A stretch of 64,000 bases of DNA from Thermococcus paralvinellae (GCF_000517445.1 NZ_CP006965.1:1836681-1900680); one strand, 5' to 3'; counted from the first letter of the stretch, positions 1 through 8,599 are shown. Numbers and translations: made by a program. The notes: generated from the letters alone by a model not told the origin.

Positions 1-278
1 GGTCCGCTTATAAAGTTTTTGGAAATATTTTTGTCATCCTGATTGTTATCGAAATTTTATCGAAAATTATTTAAGATTTTTGAATGTTCTATGGTGAACT
101 TTCTTGGACGTTTGTGAATGTCTATGTAGTATAATGTAACATCAGTAACATTAGCATCTTCCGTTTATAAAAATCTTTCTCTAAAAGGCTATATGGAATT
201 AGACAAATAACGAAAAAAAAGTTTAAAGCAAGTGTTTAACAAAGAAAAGTATTCAAGGATATTTGACAAAAGCAAACC
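1..278. other. left-edge non-coding stretch
   Basis: I see no credible ORF, RNA gene or repeat here. It is very AT-rich. Reading leftwards on the minus strand there are TATA-like blocks near 7-22 and near 165-177, so the stretch probably holds the promoter region of a gene that lies off the left edge, and the end of the udg transcription unit. Confidence 0.5.
7..22 (-). promoter_or_regulatory. archaeal TATA/BRE promoter firing off the left edge
   Basis: On the minus strand the sequence reads CCAAAAACTTTATAAG, an A-rich BRE followed by a strong TATA box of the Thermococcales type. Transcription would start outside the window, so the target gene is not visible. Confidence 0.4.
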
Positions 279-845
279 CTAAACATTATCCAGAATTTCC
301 CTCAGCTTTTTGAAGTCCTTCCTAAGTTCCTCTTTGAGCTGGGGCTTATATAAAGCAACTGCCGGATGATACATTGGCATTATTATAATTTTTCCAAAAA
401 GAGTCCTTGCCTCAAATGTTCTCCCGTGAATTTTGCTTATCGGTTCTACCTCAAATCCAAATTTTTTGAGAATGTAGCTCATGGAGTGTCTTCCTAAGGG
501 AACGATTATTTTGGGTCTAATTATGTCAATCTGTCTATCTAAATAGGGCGAACACGCTTTAATCTCATCTTCACTCGGGTCTCTGTTATTGGGGGGGCGG
601 CATTTTACTATATTTGTTATGTACACATTCTCTCTTTTTAGGCCAATTTCGGCTAAAAGTTCATCCAAAACTTTTCCAGCTCTCCCTACGAATGGTAGTC
701 CTTTTTGATCTTCCCAATATCCGGGAGCTTCGCCAACAAACATTATCTTTGCATCATAACTCCCATTACCAGGGACAGCGTTTGTTCTCAACATTCCTAG
801 TGGGCATTTTTTGCAGCTTTTTATTTTCTCTTCAAGCTTTTTCAT
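279..845 (-). CDS. type IV (family 4) uracil-DNA glycosylase, Fe-S
   Basis: Removes uracil from DNA, the product of cytosine deamination that is frequent at high temperature, to start base excision repair. The 188-residue protein has the family 4 layout: GEAPG (about residues 38-42) in the uracil pocket, a C-terminal HPAV motif, and four cysteines (about 11, 14, 82 and 98) that bind the 4Fe-4S cluster in known members. I chose the ATG at 845 because GAGGAG precedes it at good spacing and the overlap with the upstream gene is then only 14 nt; a longer GTG start at 863 is possible. It follows and probably shares a transcript with the helical protein gene at 832-1218. Family call is firm. Confidence 0.9.
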   Translation of the reverse strand: MKKLEEKIKSCKKCPLGMLRTNAVPGNGSYDAKIMFVGEAPGYWEDQKGLPFVGRAGKVLDELLAEIGLKRENVYITNIVKCRPPNNRDPSEDEIKACSPYLDRQIDIIRPKIIVPLGRHSMSYILKKFGFEVEPISKIHGRTFEARTLFGKIIIMPMYHPAVALYKPQLKEELRKDFKKLREILDNV

Positions 846-1218
846 TAGCTCCTCTTTTGCCACGCCTAACACCTAAAGTCTTTTGTGTAAGGTAAGCTCT
901 CAAGAATTCAATCCATGCTGTGTAATAGCCTTTCTCATACTCATCCCTGAACTCATGCTTTAGAATTCCCTCAAAATGCTCTAAGAGCTGCTTGGCTTTC
1001 TCATGGTCAACTTCTTTTACGAGCTGGACTATTAGTGCATCAGTGTCATTGTCTTTTAAAGCTGATATAAATCCATTTATTGCTCTTGAATACCCTCTCC
1101 CCCATTCATCGTTACCTACCATCTTTTCAAGCTTCTCAAGGTGTGATTTTGCTTTGTTGAAGTCCCTCCGCATTAATGCCCTTAGGAACATTTCCATTCT
1201 CATTTCTCTAGCTGGCAT
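832..1218 (-). CDS. small all-helical protein, unknown function
   Basis: A 128-residue soluble protein that I do not recognise beyond a Thermococcales-type conserved hypothetical. It is almost entirely alpha-helical, with two similar halves: a helix with RDFNKAKSHLEKLEK around residues 18-32, and a second with DHEKAKQLLEHFEGILK near 72-88. Each half is followed by a segment of the form DE-x5-Y (GYSRAINGF, GYYTAWIEF), which suggests an internal duplication of a two-helix unit. GGGGGATA precedes its ATG. Its 3' end overlaps the uracil-DNA glycosylase gene, so the two are probably co-translated; a role in repair is only a guess from context. Confidence 0.75.
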   Translation of the reverse strand: MPAREMRMEMFLRALMRRDFNKAKSHLEKLEKMVGNDEWGRGYSRAINGFISALKDNDTDALIVQLVKEVDHEKAKQLLEHFEGILKHEFRDEYEKGYYTAWIEFLRAYLTQKTLGVRRGKRGANEKA

Positions 1219-1282
1219 TTTTATCCCCCAACTTTGACTGCTCTTGGATGTATTTAACTCTTAGCCTGCCATACCTATGCAA

Positions 1283-1314
1283 GTAAATCTGCATATTTAC
1301 GCAAAAGTTTTTAT
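1283..1314 (+). promoter_or_regulatory. tes promoter with upstream inverted repeat
   Basis: GCAAAAGTTTTTATACC (about 1301-1314) fits BRE plus TATA, giving an expected start about 25 nt downstream, just before the tes ribosome binding site. Directly upstream, GTAAAT at 1283-1288 and ATTTAC at 1295-1300 form a perfect inverted repeat with a 6-nt spacer, placed where an activator or repressor could contact the BRE. Confidence 0.5.
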
Positions 1315-1352
1315 ACCATATCGGGTAATTCAATACTAGAGAGGTGACTAAA

Positions 1353-3104
1353 ATGGCTGAAGTTGTAGATGAAATTCCAAGTGGTGAGAAGGAGTTCAGC
1401 GAGCTAACTAAGAAAGTTCGCGATCTTATTGAATATCCTGAATTGAGTGAGGAGGAATTTCAAGAACTTCTCACAAAGGCAAGCAGGGGTTATGGCGGTT
1501 CACTGCCACATAAGACTTATTCTCTTTGCCCAGAAACAAGGAGAATTGTGCCAGCAGTAGTTTGGGAAAAGGATGGAAAAGTATGGATAACAAAAAAGTG
1601 TCCGGAGGGTTTAATCACAGATGTGTATTATGAAGATGTCGAGATGTATTATCGCTTTAAGGAGTGGAGATTTGAAGAAAAGAAATTAGCGAGCTTTAAT
1701 GTAGAAAACAGTGGTGTTAACTGTCCTTTTGACTGTGGTCTCTGTCCAAGACACCGTTCACACACTAATCTGCTCAATATAGTCTTAACTAACCGCTGTA
1801 ATTTGAGCTGTTGGTACTGCTTCTTCTATGCCAAAGAAGGACAGCCAATTTACGAGCCTACGCTTGAACAGATTAGAATGATGCTCCGCAATGCTAAAAA
1901 AGAGATCCCTATTGGAGCAACTGCTGTTCAATTTACTGGTGGAGAGCCTACACTCAGAGAAGACTTAATTGAGATAATTAAGATTGCAAAGGAAGAAGGT
2001 TATGACCACATTCAGCTAAACACCGATGGAATTAAGTTAGCTTTTGAACCAGAGCTAGTTAGGAAGATTAGGGAGGCTGGAGTTAACACTCTCTATCTAA
2101 GCTATGACGGTATGACTCCACAGACAAACTGGAAGAACCACTGGGAAATTCCGCTCATCTTTGAGAATGTCAGAAAAGCTGGTGGACCAGGAATTGTTCT
2201 CGTGCCAACAACGATTAGGAATGTAAACGACCACGAGCTTGGAGCTATAATTAACTTTGGTCTTAACCATCTTGACATTGTTAGAGGAGTCAACTTCCAG
2301 CCTATCTCTCTCGTTGGTAGAGTCCCGAAAAAGGAGAGGCAGAGGTTTAGGATTACAATTCCCGGAGCAATAAAGAAAATTGAAGAGCAGACGAATGGTG
2401 CAATAGCAAAGGAGGACTGGTATCCAATTCCAATAGCTGGGCATATAGCAAAGTTCTTTGAGGCATTTACCGGAAGCAAATACTATATGACCTCTCACTT
2501 TGGCTGTGGTGCTGCAACTTACGTCTTCCTTGATGAAGACAGAGTAATTCCGATATCAAGATTCCTTGATGTTGAGGGCTTCGTAGAGTTCCTTGAAGAG
2601 AAAGCAGAGGAACTTGAAAAATGGAAGAGACTTGGAAGACTTCAGAAACTAAAGATTGGTGCTGAGATATTCCTCAAGTTCAAGAGCTTCTATGATGAAA
2701 AATACGCTCCAAAGAGCTTTGATGTTCTTGACATAATAAAGAATGCCTTCGCTCATGGAACATACGAAGCGTTGGGAGAGTTCCACTACAAAACATTATT
2801 CCTTGGAATGATGCACTTCATGGATGAATACAACTACGATGTTGAGAGAGTTGAGAGGTGTGTAATCCACTATGCAATGCCAGATGGAAGAATAGTACCC
2901 TTCTGTACTTTTAACGTAATCCCAGAGCTTTATAGAGATAAAGTACAGGCACAGTTCAGCTACAGCTGGGAAGAGTGGAAAGCCATGCATCCAGATTGGG
3001 AGTACAAGAAGGACAAGTATATCAGAACTAAAGAGTTTGTTGAAAAGATGAAAAACAGCGAACTTTACAGGAAGACATACATCGACATCAAACAATACTT
3101 CTGA
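1353..3104 (+). CDS. tes: radical SAM tetraether lipid synthase (Tes family)
   Basis: Members of this family (M. jannaschii MJ0619, M. acetivorans Tes) join two archaeol phytanyl chains into the C40 biphytanyl chains of membrane-spanning tetraethers. The 583-residue protein has a Cys-rich N-terminal domain (CPETR, CPEG, then CPFDCGLC near 124-131) and the radical-SAM CNLSCWYC motif near 149-156, followed by TGGEPTLRED and HIQLNTDG. The match to Tes is from recalled family sequence, not a search. Start: the ATG at 1353 has GAGGTGA at ideal spacing; the GTG at 1344 lies in that binding site. It is followed 10 nt later by a small gene, probably in the same operon. Tetraether lipids suit a hyperthermophile or piezophile. 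Confidence 0.85.
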   Translation: MAEVVDEIPSGEKEFSELTKKVRDLIEYPELSEEEFQELLTKASRGYGGSLPHKTYSLCPETRRIVPAVVWEKDGKVWITKKCPEGLITDVYYEDVEMYYRFKEWRFEEKKLASFNVENSGVNCPFDCGLCPRHRSHTNLLNIVLTNRCNLSCWYCFFYAKEGQPIYEPTLEQIRMMLRNAKKEIPIGATAVQFTGGEPTLREDLIEIIKIAKEEGYDHIQLNTDGIKLAFEPELVRKIREAGVNTLYLSYDGMTPQTNWKNHWEIPLIFENVRKAGGPGIVLVPTTIRNVNDHELGAIINFGLNHLDIVRGVNFQPISLVGRVPKKERQRFRITIPGAIKKIEEQTNGAIAKEDWYPIPIAGHIAKFFEAFTGSKYYMTSHFGCGAATYVFLDEDRVIPISRFLDVEGFVEFLEEKAEELEKWKRLGRLQKLKIGAEIFLKFKSFYDEKYAPKSFDVLDIIKNAFAHGTYEALGEFHYKTLFLGMMHFMDEYNYDVERVERCVIHYAMPDGRIVPFCTFNVIPELYRDKVQAQFSYSWEEWKAMHPDWEYKKDKYIRTKEFVEKMKNSELYRKTYIDIKQYF

Positions 3105-3114
3105 GGTGATGCCA

Positions 3115-3411
3115 ATGGAGAGAAAGCTTAAGTTTATTAAACTTAAATTTAGCAAAATTGCTCCTCAAGACGCTATGGATTTACAGTACAAGCTGAGCGT
3201 TAATTCAGCAACTTATAGGGTTTTCATTAATGGATATTCAAAAACAGGAATGATTGTGTTTGATGAGGGAAAGCTTCCAAAAGAAGAGCTCTTGAGAATG
3301 TTTAGCTCTCATGAGCCAGAGATTACAGAGGAAAAAGAAATAACAATAGAAGAGCTCATAAACTCGAGCATGAGCTGGAAGAATGTCATGGGAGAAATTT
3401 TATCCCAGTGA
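3115..3411 (+). CDS. small conserved protein downstream of tes
   Basis: A 98-residue soluble protein of mixed alpha/beta character, without cysteines or membrane segments, starting at the ATG preceded by GAGGTGAT. It sits 10 nt after tes and is likely co-transcribed. It may correspond to the small Thermococcales family DUF3213, but that is recollection only. The pattern (beta-rich N-terminus KLKFIKLKF, SATYRVFINGYSKTGMIVF, then an acidic helix) would fit a small ferredoxin-like fold. Function unknown; a role in lipid synthesis is inferred only from position. Confidence 0.7.
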   Translation: MERKLKFIKLKFSKIAPQDAMDLQYKLSVNSATYRVFINGYSKTGMIVFDEGKLPKEELLRMFSSHEPEITEEKEITIEELINSSMSWKNVMGEILSQ

Positions 3412-3470
3412 CTTTCTTTTCTTGCCTTTTTTGTAAATACTGCTTAGCTTTTCCTAATCGAAAAATTTAA

Positions 3471-3493
3471 GTAATCATTTGATTACATGTAAT
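3471..3493 (+). promoter_or_regulatory. overlapping palindromes at the promoter of the ArsR-like gene
   Basis: GTAATCA-TT-TGATTAC (3471-3486) is a perfect 7-bp inverted repeat. It overlaps a second perfect 12-bp palindrome ATTACATGTAAT (3482-3493). A TATA-like AAAAATTTAA lies just upstream (3461-3470), so the palindromes cover the expected transcription start. This is the geometry of an autoregulatory operator for the winged-helix protein encoded directly downstream. Confidence 0.55.
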
Positions 3494-3509
3494 TTGGGGA
3501 TAACAATAC

Positions 3510-3815
3510 ATGATGCAGGATATTGAAGAAGTTGCCAAAAAGCTTGATGCACTAGGACATCCAATTAGGCTCAGGATAGTGATGCTTCTCGCAAAAGAGA
3601 GCAGAGCGATGTATCTAAATGAAATTGCAAAACGCCTAGATATAACGAGAGCCTTAGCAAAAGTTCATTTAAAAAAGCTTGAAGCAGCGGGGATAGTAAA
3701 GAGCAAGATCATTTTAGTTGAAGGAGAAGCAAGAGCATTGAGATATTATGAATTGCAAGATTTTGAGATTCATCTTTCCCCCAAAATTCTGAGGGGTGAG
3801 AAGGGTGAAGTCTAA
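3510..3815 (+). CDS. ArsR-type winged-helix transcriptional regulator
   Basis: A 101-residue DNA-binding protein. It opens with IEEVAKKLDALGHPIRLRIVMLL, the classic ArsR first helices, then a recognition-helix region YLNEIAKRLDITRALAKVHLKKLEAAGIV and a short wing (about residues 58-85). No paired metal-binding cysteines are visible, so this is not a metal sensor. GGGGAT precedes the ATG at 3510 (a second ATG follows at once). The next gene begins inside this one, which suggests that the regulator and a membrane partner act together. Two palindromes at its promoter suggest autoregulation. Confidence 0.8.
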   Translation: MMQDIEEVAKKLDALGHPIRLRIVMLLAKESRAMYLNEIAKRLDITRALAKVHLKKLEAAGIVKSKIILVEGEARALRYYELQDFEIHLSPKILRGEKGEV

Positions 3816-4095
3816 AAATGTCGTACTTGCTGGAAGTTGGTTAGCGACAACATTAATTTCAGTTGTAGTTTTGTGGAAAGGTGGGACAACAATCTGGAAC
3901 TATGTATTTGTGGGAATTTTGCTTTTCATGGCAACAGGCCTATCCTTTTCCATTGGATATACGCTGGAAGATAAAGAGGAAATCAAAGTGGCAAGAGAAT
4001 TGTCTTCAATTAGTTCTAAGATTGAAAAGATAGAAGCAAAGATTGAAAAGATTGAAGAAGCAGTTGAAGAAATAAGAAGAGTTCTTGAGGAGTAA
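3805..4095 (+). CDS. small membrane protein with C-terminal coiled coil
   Basis: A 96-residue protein with two hydrophobic segments (about residues 7-22 and 28-48) and a charged C-terminal heptad stretch rich in the repeat IEKIEAKIEKIEEAVEEI, which should form a coiled coil. I chose the GTG at 3805, since GAGGGGTGA lies 5 nt upstream; a GTG at 3796 is embedded in that site. It overlaps the ArsR-like gene by 11 nt, so the two are translationally coupled. The arrangement of a winged-helix regulator plus a two-TM/coiled-coil protein is common in Thermococcales, and function is unknown. The stop codon directly abuts the stop of the convergent kinase gene. Confidence 0.75.
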   Translation: MKSKNVVLAGSWLATTLISVVVLWKGGTTIWNYVFVGILLFMATGLSFSIGYTLEDKEEIKVARELSSISSKIEKIEAKIEKIEEAVEEIRRVLEE

Positions 4096-5037
4096 TCAGC
4101 TGAGTATTGATTTTGCCTCTTCATACTTCTTTAATTCCTCAATCCTTGGAACGCTCCATGCTCCCCTTTTAAGTGTTGAGAGAGCAGCGATTAAATTGGC
4201 AAATTTTCCAATTTTTAAGAGCTCTTCTCTGGTGAATTCAAGATTAGTAAGCTTGTCCATATGCCATAGTGCTGATAAAAGTGCTGCCATAAAAGCGTCT
4301 CCAGCTCCCGTTGTATCCACGGGTTTAACTTTGTGAGCTGGGACTTCAATTTTTATATCTCTATGGATTATCTCGCTGCCTTTTTCTCCTTTGGTTATAG
4401 CCAAAAGCTCGAAGTCGAAGTTCTCGATGTCAATTCCATACTCCTTTAAGAATTCAAGTTCTCCATCGCCGATTTTTATTATGTCAGCAAGTCCAAGTCC
4501 TTCTTGTATATCCCTGAGCATTTCTTCTTCTCTTCCTTTCCACAAGTCAAGCCTGATGTTCACGTCATAGCTTATTGGAATCTTTCCTTTCGCTTTTTTG
4601 AGGACTTTAAAAACTGTGCTCCTCGAAGGTTCTCTTGCAAATAACACACTTCCAAAGTGAAGCAAAGAGGCTCTTTCGAGGAAAGAAAAATCTATGTCGT
4701 CAATTTTTAGATTAAAATACGCAACTCCATCGTAGAGGATGAATTCTGGCTTAGCTCCAATTAGTTGAACAAAAACAACCCCAGTGTGCTTTTCTCTATC
4801 AAATTTTATGTACTCTGTGTTTACTCCTTCTCTCTTTAGCTGTTCAACTAAGAATTCACCAAAAGAGTCCACTCCAACTTTGCTTATCAGTGCTGATGGT
4901 GTCTTTAATCTTGATAATCCAACAACTACATTAGCTGGAGCCCCACCAGCATGTTTTTCAAAAGTCTTAACGTCCTTTAACGGCAGTTCTTCTTTTGCTA
5001 TAAAGTCAATTAAGACTTCTCCAATGGCGAATATCAT
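4096..5037 (-). CDS. PfkB-family sugar kinase (fructokinase/ribokinase-like)
   Basis: Phosphorylates a sugar with ATP. The 313-residue protein has the PfkB signatures: GEVLIDF at the N-terminus, GGAPANVVVGLSRL near 31-44, and the C-terminal catalytic DTTGAGDAF with the Asp as general base. The sequence most resembles the fructokinase branch; exact substrate cannot be read from sequence. It is the last gene of the minus-strand sugar arm, 58 nt after the propeller-like gene, with its own ribosome binding site TAGGTGGTG. Together with the isomerase-like gene at 13347 it suggests an aldose-to-ketose-to-ketose-phosphate route for the sugar taken up by the neighbouring transporter (inference). Confidence 0.85.
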   Translation of the reverse strand: MIFAIGEVLIDFIAKEELPLKDVKTFEKHAGGAPANVVVGLSRLKTPSALISKVGVDSFGEFLVEQLKREGVNTEYIKFDREKHTGVVFVQLIGAKPEFILYDGVAYFNLKIDDIDFSFLERASLLHFGSVLFAREPSRSTVFKVLKKAKGKIPISYDVNIRLDLWKGREEEMLRDIQEGLGLADIIKIGDGELEFLKEYGIDIENFDFELLAITKGEKGSEIIHRDIKIEVPAHKVKPVDTTGAGDAFMAALLSALWHMDKLTNLEFTREELLKIGKFANLIAALSTLKRGAWSVPRIEELKKYEEAKSILS

Positions 5038-5095
5038 CGTACACCACCTATAAAAAATTTTGAGAAATTATTTATTGGGCAGGTGTTTGCCCATC

Positions 5096-6550
5096 TCATC
5101 TAAGCTCAATCCTCGCTTTGCCTTTTAGATCCTGTTCCTCAATCTTGAAAGATACTATACCGGTAAAAGAGCTTAGATCAATTACATTCCTGCCCTTTTT
5201 TACATCAAAGCTTTCTGAATATGCTTCATCGATGGGTAGCTTGATGTCATACTCGAAAATCTCAAGTCTATTGTCTTTGCTTAGATGCAAGATAAGTCTT
5301 GGGTTCTTGTAGCCTTCAAGGGGTACTCCACCAAAAGGTTGTTTGGTCACTGAGGGGTATTCAAGTGAGAAGGAAAAGCTAGTCGCTGGAGGATTTTCTT
5401 GTAGGATTTTCTCATCAAGTACAATTATGTCCCTTTGTCCAGTATCAAAGGGCGTTGCAACTAATGCACCTGTGTTTGGAGTTGTGTTTGCGGCAATTAA
5501 CAGCTTTCCATCAACTTTTTCGATGCTTGTTATTCTTGCACCGAAGGTTCCAACTATCTTTACCATGGGTGGAACTATGTAAACGAGAACACTTGGCCCG
5601 CTTATCGTGTTTGTAAATGTTGCGTTCAGCTTTTCCTCCTCGGTTTTTGGCTGATACACTGCATCATGATGGGCATTGTATGCGACTAAAATTCCGCCTC
5701 CAACAGGAAGTGCATTGACCCTAATTGGAGCATAGAAATTGTAGAAGTCAAAGAGCCTAACGAATGAAATATCTTCTCCATTGAGAGGATTTCCAACAAA
5801 GAGTCCTCCTCTAACAAAAGCAAAAAAACGGTTGTATGCTGACTCCATGTCTCCCAACACAGGTCTTATAAAAGCCCCTCCATCAATACTCCTAACATTA
5901 CTTAAGCTGAACTTTGTCCACCTCTTTGTTATCAAGTCATATGCATGTATCTCCTTTATTCCCTCTCCAAAGTTCTTGCCAATTCCAAAAAATGCCGTAT
6001 CATGAACTATGGTTCCTTTTAAGCTTGGTTCCGGATTTACTTGTCTTATTTTTCTACTCCTCCTGTCAAGCTCATAAATCCCCAAGTTTGCATGACCGTC
6101 TTCCCTTGCTAGGAGAAGTTCGTCAGAATAAGGGTTGTATATAATGTCGCTAACCTCCCCAGTCCACTCCGTTGGATGATGGATTGATTCTTTCCAAAGT
6201 AGTCTTATTGAGTCATTTTCTGTGTCATATTCATGAACATGGGAATATTTATTGACGAAGCTTATTGTTGATTTTTCATTTTTCCCCTCATATATAGCTG
6301 GTGCATGAACCCAGCCACCAAAGTAAATGAATTCATCGACAACTTCAACGGCGTTATAGGTGTCTCCACCAGATGTTGGTCTGGACCCAACCAGCTCAAA
6401 TTCATAAATCTTTTCTTTGCGGTCTCTGATAAAATGGGCTTCTCCTTCAAATGCAACTGTAAAATAAAGGGTGTCATTGTGGTATCTGAGACCAAATATT
6501 CCTCCACTTCCCCATTCTGGACCATATCTGGGGGGAAACCTATAGTTCAT
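5096..6550 (-). CDS. propeller-like protein of the sugar cluster, possibly DUF2139
   Basis: A 484-residue protein without a signal peptide, rich in beta-strands and repeated patterns such as YHNDTLYFTVAFEGEAHFI, EFIYFGGWVHAPAIYEG and GGILVAYNAHHDAVYQ, suggesting a beta-propeller. I believe it may belong to the archaeal family DUF2139, but I cannot confirm that. Start: the ATG at 6550 has GGTGAG upstream and gives an 11-nt overlap with the glycoside hydrolase gene; a longer reading starts at 6583. The coupling to a hydrolase, and the propeller-like look, fit a role in binding or processing an oligosaccharide, but no catalytic motif is recognisable. Confidence 0.6.
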   Translation of the reverse strand: MNYRFPPRYGPEWGSGGIFGLRYHNDTLYFTVAFEGEAHFIRDRKEKIYEFELVGSRPTSGGDTYNAVEVVDEFIYFGGWVHAPAIYEGKNEKSTISFVNKYSHVHEYDTENDSIRLLWKESIHHPTEWTGEVSDIIYNPYSDELLLAREDGHANLGIYELDRRSRKIRQVNPEPSLKGTIVHDTAFFGIGKNFGEGIKEIHAYDLITKRWTKFSLSNVRSIDGGAFIRPVLGDMESAYNRFFAFVRGGLFVGNPLNGEDISFVRLFDFYNFYAPIRVNALPVGGGILVAYNAHHDAVYQPKTEEEKLNATFTNTISGPSVLVYIVPPMVKIVGTFGARITSIEKVDGKLLIAANTTPNTGALVATPFDTGQRDIIVLDEKILQENPPATSFSFSLEYPSVTKQPFGGVPLEGYKNPRLILHLSKDNRLEIFEYDIKLPIDEAYSESFDVKKGRNVIDLSSFTGIVSFKIEEQDLKGKARIELR

Positions 6551-7742
6551 TATGCTCACCACACACTTTGTTGAGGAATTCACTATATAATTTGATCAAG
6601 TTCTCTTTAGGTTTTTCGTAATAGTCTGGGGGAACATTAATGTAGACTTCTCTTCTTTTTAGCTCTTTTATTTTGTTTTTAAAGTCCTTAAGCACAAATG
6701 CCGTTGGTTTTAGACTTCCGTCACTTCTGAGAAGTCCAAAGAACCTTTCATGTATTGCCTTATCAAAGGGAGGCTTGTCCCAGAGGCTCTCGTGGTAATC
6801 TGCAAAGTTCCAGTATAGGGCGCCAATTGTTCCAAATTCATAAAGGTGCTTTAATGTCTTTTCAAGCCATTTTGCTGCCTCTTCTTCATTTATGAGATAG
6901 TGTTCTAGGATATCTTTTCCAGTAGCAGATTTTATTTTCTTGGTTTCTCCTTGAGTAGTTGGCATTCCAAACTCTTCCATTAAAACGTTCTTTTTACCAA
7001 GAGCTTTTGTTAAAACACAAGCAAAAGACACAAAATAGGGATCAAGGGGATCTGTGAAATCCGTATAAACAGAATAAGCATGCATACAAAGGAAATCATT
7101 GTAAAGAGCAACATCTTGAACTCTAAAGTTTTTGTTTCTGTCTATGTCCTCCTGATGAATGCCAAAAGTCACTGGTCTACTATCATTAGATTTTATCGTT
7201 TCATAAACAAATTTCAGCCACCTTTTTGCAACTTCCGGTGTTCTTGGTATCCTAACGTTGTCTATTTCATTTGAGATATCCCAGCCATAGATTTGAGGGG
7301 AGTCACTGAATTCTGATGTGATTGTGTCCAATAACAATTCCTCAGCTTTCAGAATCTCTTTGTCTTCATAGATGTCCCTTGCTCTCCTATCAACAACTTT
7401 TCCATTTGAATATGTGAGAAATCTCTCGTGTGGTTTATCTTCCAGCAACCATTCCGGAAGCCAGTTTATTCCACTCATATGTCCTACAAAGAAAGTTGGG
7501 ATTACCTTGAGCTCTAGGTCATTAGCAATGTCAAGAACTTTTCCGAGATTCTTCAGGCTTTTCTCATTAACCTTGTCAATTTTTGGTTGGAAATCCTCCC
7601 AAAGCAGGAAAATCCTAACAACATCGAGATTTAGGTCTTTAATGATTGAAAATTCTTCTTTGACTTCTTTCTCCTCAAACTCTTTCCACCAGAACATAGC
7701 CTTTTTTCTGGGCCAGTAGTTGACTCCTAAAACAAAATTCAT
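6540..7742 (-). CDS. clan GH-A glycoside hydrolase (GH5-like TIM barrel), intracellular
   Basis: A 400-residue (beta/alpha)8 glycosidase resembling the COG3934 endo-beta-mannanase group. Visible landmarks: VNYWPRK near the N-terminus, WDISNEID with Glu159 as predicted acid/base at the end of strand 4, HAYSVYTDF near 221-229, and LMEEFGMP with Glu257 as predicted nucleophile. No signal peptide, so it should act on imported oligosaccharides in the cytoplasm. GGAGGGATAAAA precedes the ATG. It sits 32 nt after the permease gene and overlaps the propeller-like gene, so it is part of the transporter operon. Substrate (beta-mannoside, beta-glucoside or chitosan-like) is not resolvable. Confidence 0.75.
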   Translation of the reverse strand: MNFVLGVNYWPRKKAMFWWKEFEEKEVKEEFSIIKDLNLDVVRIFLLWEDFQPKIDKVNEKSLKNLGKVLDIANDLELKVIPTFFVGHMSGINWLPEWLLEDKPHERFLTYSNGKVVDRRARDIYEDKEILKAEELLLDTITSEFSDSPQIYGWDISNEIDNVRIPRTPEVAKRWLKFVYETIKSNDSRPVTFGIHQEDIDRNKNFRVQDVALYNDFLCMHAYSVYTDFTDPLDPYFVSFACVLTKALGKKNVLMEEFGMPTTQGETKKIKSATGKDILEHYLINEEEAAKWLEKTLKHLYEFGTIGALYWNFADYHESLWDKPPFDKAIHERFFGLLRSDGSLKPTAFVLKDFKNKIKELKRREVYINVPPDYYEKPKENLIKLYSEFLNKVCGEHNEL

Positions 7743-7774
7743 TTTTATCCCTCCAAATAAAGTTTAAGAAGGAA

Positions 7775-8599
7775 TTAGCCCTTTATACCTCCTGAAACGC
7801 CTTTCATATAGTACTTCTGCAGTGCAATGTAAACGAGTAACGGTACTAAGATTGTTAGAACACCTGCAGCTGTCAGTTGACCCCAATTTGGGTTGTATCT
7901 GCTGACGAATTTTGTTATTCCTGCTGAAGCTGGCCAGTTCTCTGGTCTCAGCAGAGTGATTGCAAAGAATAAATCTTGCCATGCAAAGATGAACTGGACG
8001 ACAGCAACGCTTATTATTGCTGGCAAAGCTATTGGGAGGATTATTCTGAAATATATTCCAACACTACTGAGTCCGTCAATTTTTGCAGCTTCCTCATAAT
8101 CTTTTGGGATACTCATGAAGAAGTTCCTAAGGAAAAATATAGTCCAGGGCAAAGCAAAGGCTGAGTGCACGAGGATTATGCCATACATGTGGTTATATAA
8201 CCCCAAATCCCTGAAGAGCTTTAGGAGGGGAATTATAACCGCCTGCTGAGGAACTACCTGAATAGCAACTAAAGTTAAAAAGAGCATCGTCTTGACTGGA
8301 AAGCTAAATGATGTGAATCCATATGCGGCCATTCCTGACACTAGTAGAGGCAAGATTGTTGCAAAGCCTGCGATTATTATTGAATTTAAAATGTTTCTCG
8401 CAAAACCTCTATTGAGGACATCAATGTAGTTTTCTAAGGTAAAGTGGGCATTCTTTAAAATCCACCATCCAGAGACAACTTCGCTAAATGGTCTGATAGA
8501 GGCCATTATCAAACCAAAGAGTGGAATTAGAAGCATTATGCCAATCATCCAAGCGACTATGTTTATAGTTACCTTGTATTTCATACTGACCTTGACCAT
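7775..8599 (-). CDS. ABC sugar transporter permease, MalG/CUT1 type
   Basis: The 274-residue inner-membrane permease has six predicted membrane segments and the cytoplasmic EAA loop EEAAKIDGLSSVGIYFRIILP, which docks to the ATPase. Its C-terminus KYYMKGVSGGIKG is the usual MalG ending. The ATG overlaps the stop of the upstream permease gene by 1 nt, with GGAGGG at good spacing. Works as a pair with the 8599-9480 permease. Substrate follows the binding protein, which is not MalE-like at the sequence level that I remember, so I do not use mal symbols. Confidence 0.88.
   Translation of the reverse strand: MVKVSMKYKVTINIVAWMIGIMLLIPLFGLIMASIRPFSEVVSGWWILKNAHFTLENYIDVLNRGFARNILNSIIIAGFATILPLLVSGMAAYGFTSFSFPVKTMLFLTLVAIQVVPQQAVIIPLLKLFRDLGLYNHMYGIILVHSAFALPWTIFFLRNFFMSIPKDYEEAAKIDGLSSVGIYFRIILPIALPAIISVAVVQFIFAWQDLFFAITLLRPENWPASAGITKFVSRYNPNWGQLTAAGVLTILVPLLVYIALQKYYMKGVSGGIKG

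Noticed and set aside
2097-2498. Antisense frames inside tes (also several inside other genes)
   Set aside because: Shadows of a strongly coding frame; the sense frame has clear family motifs.
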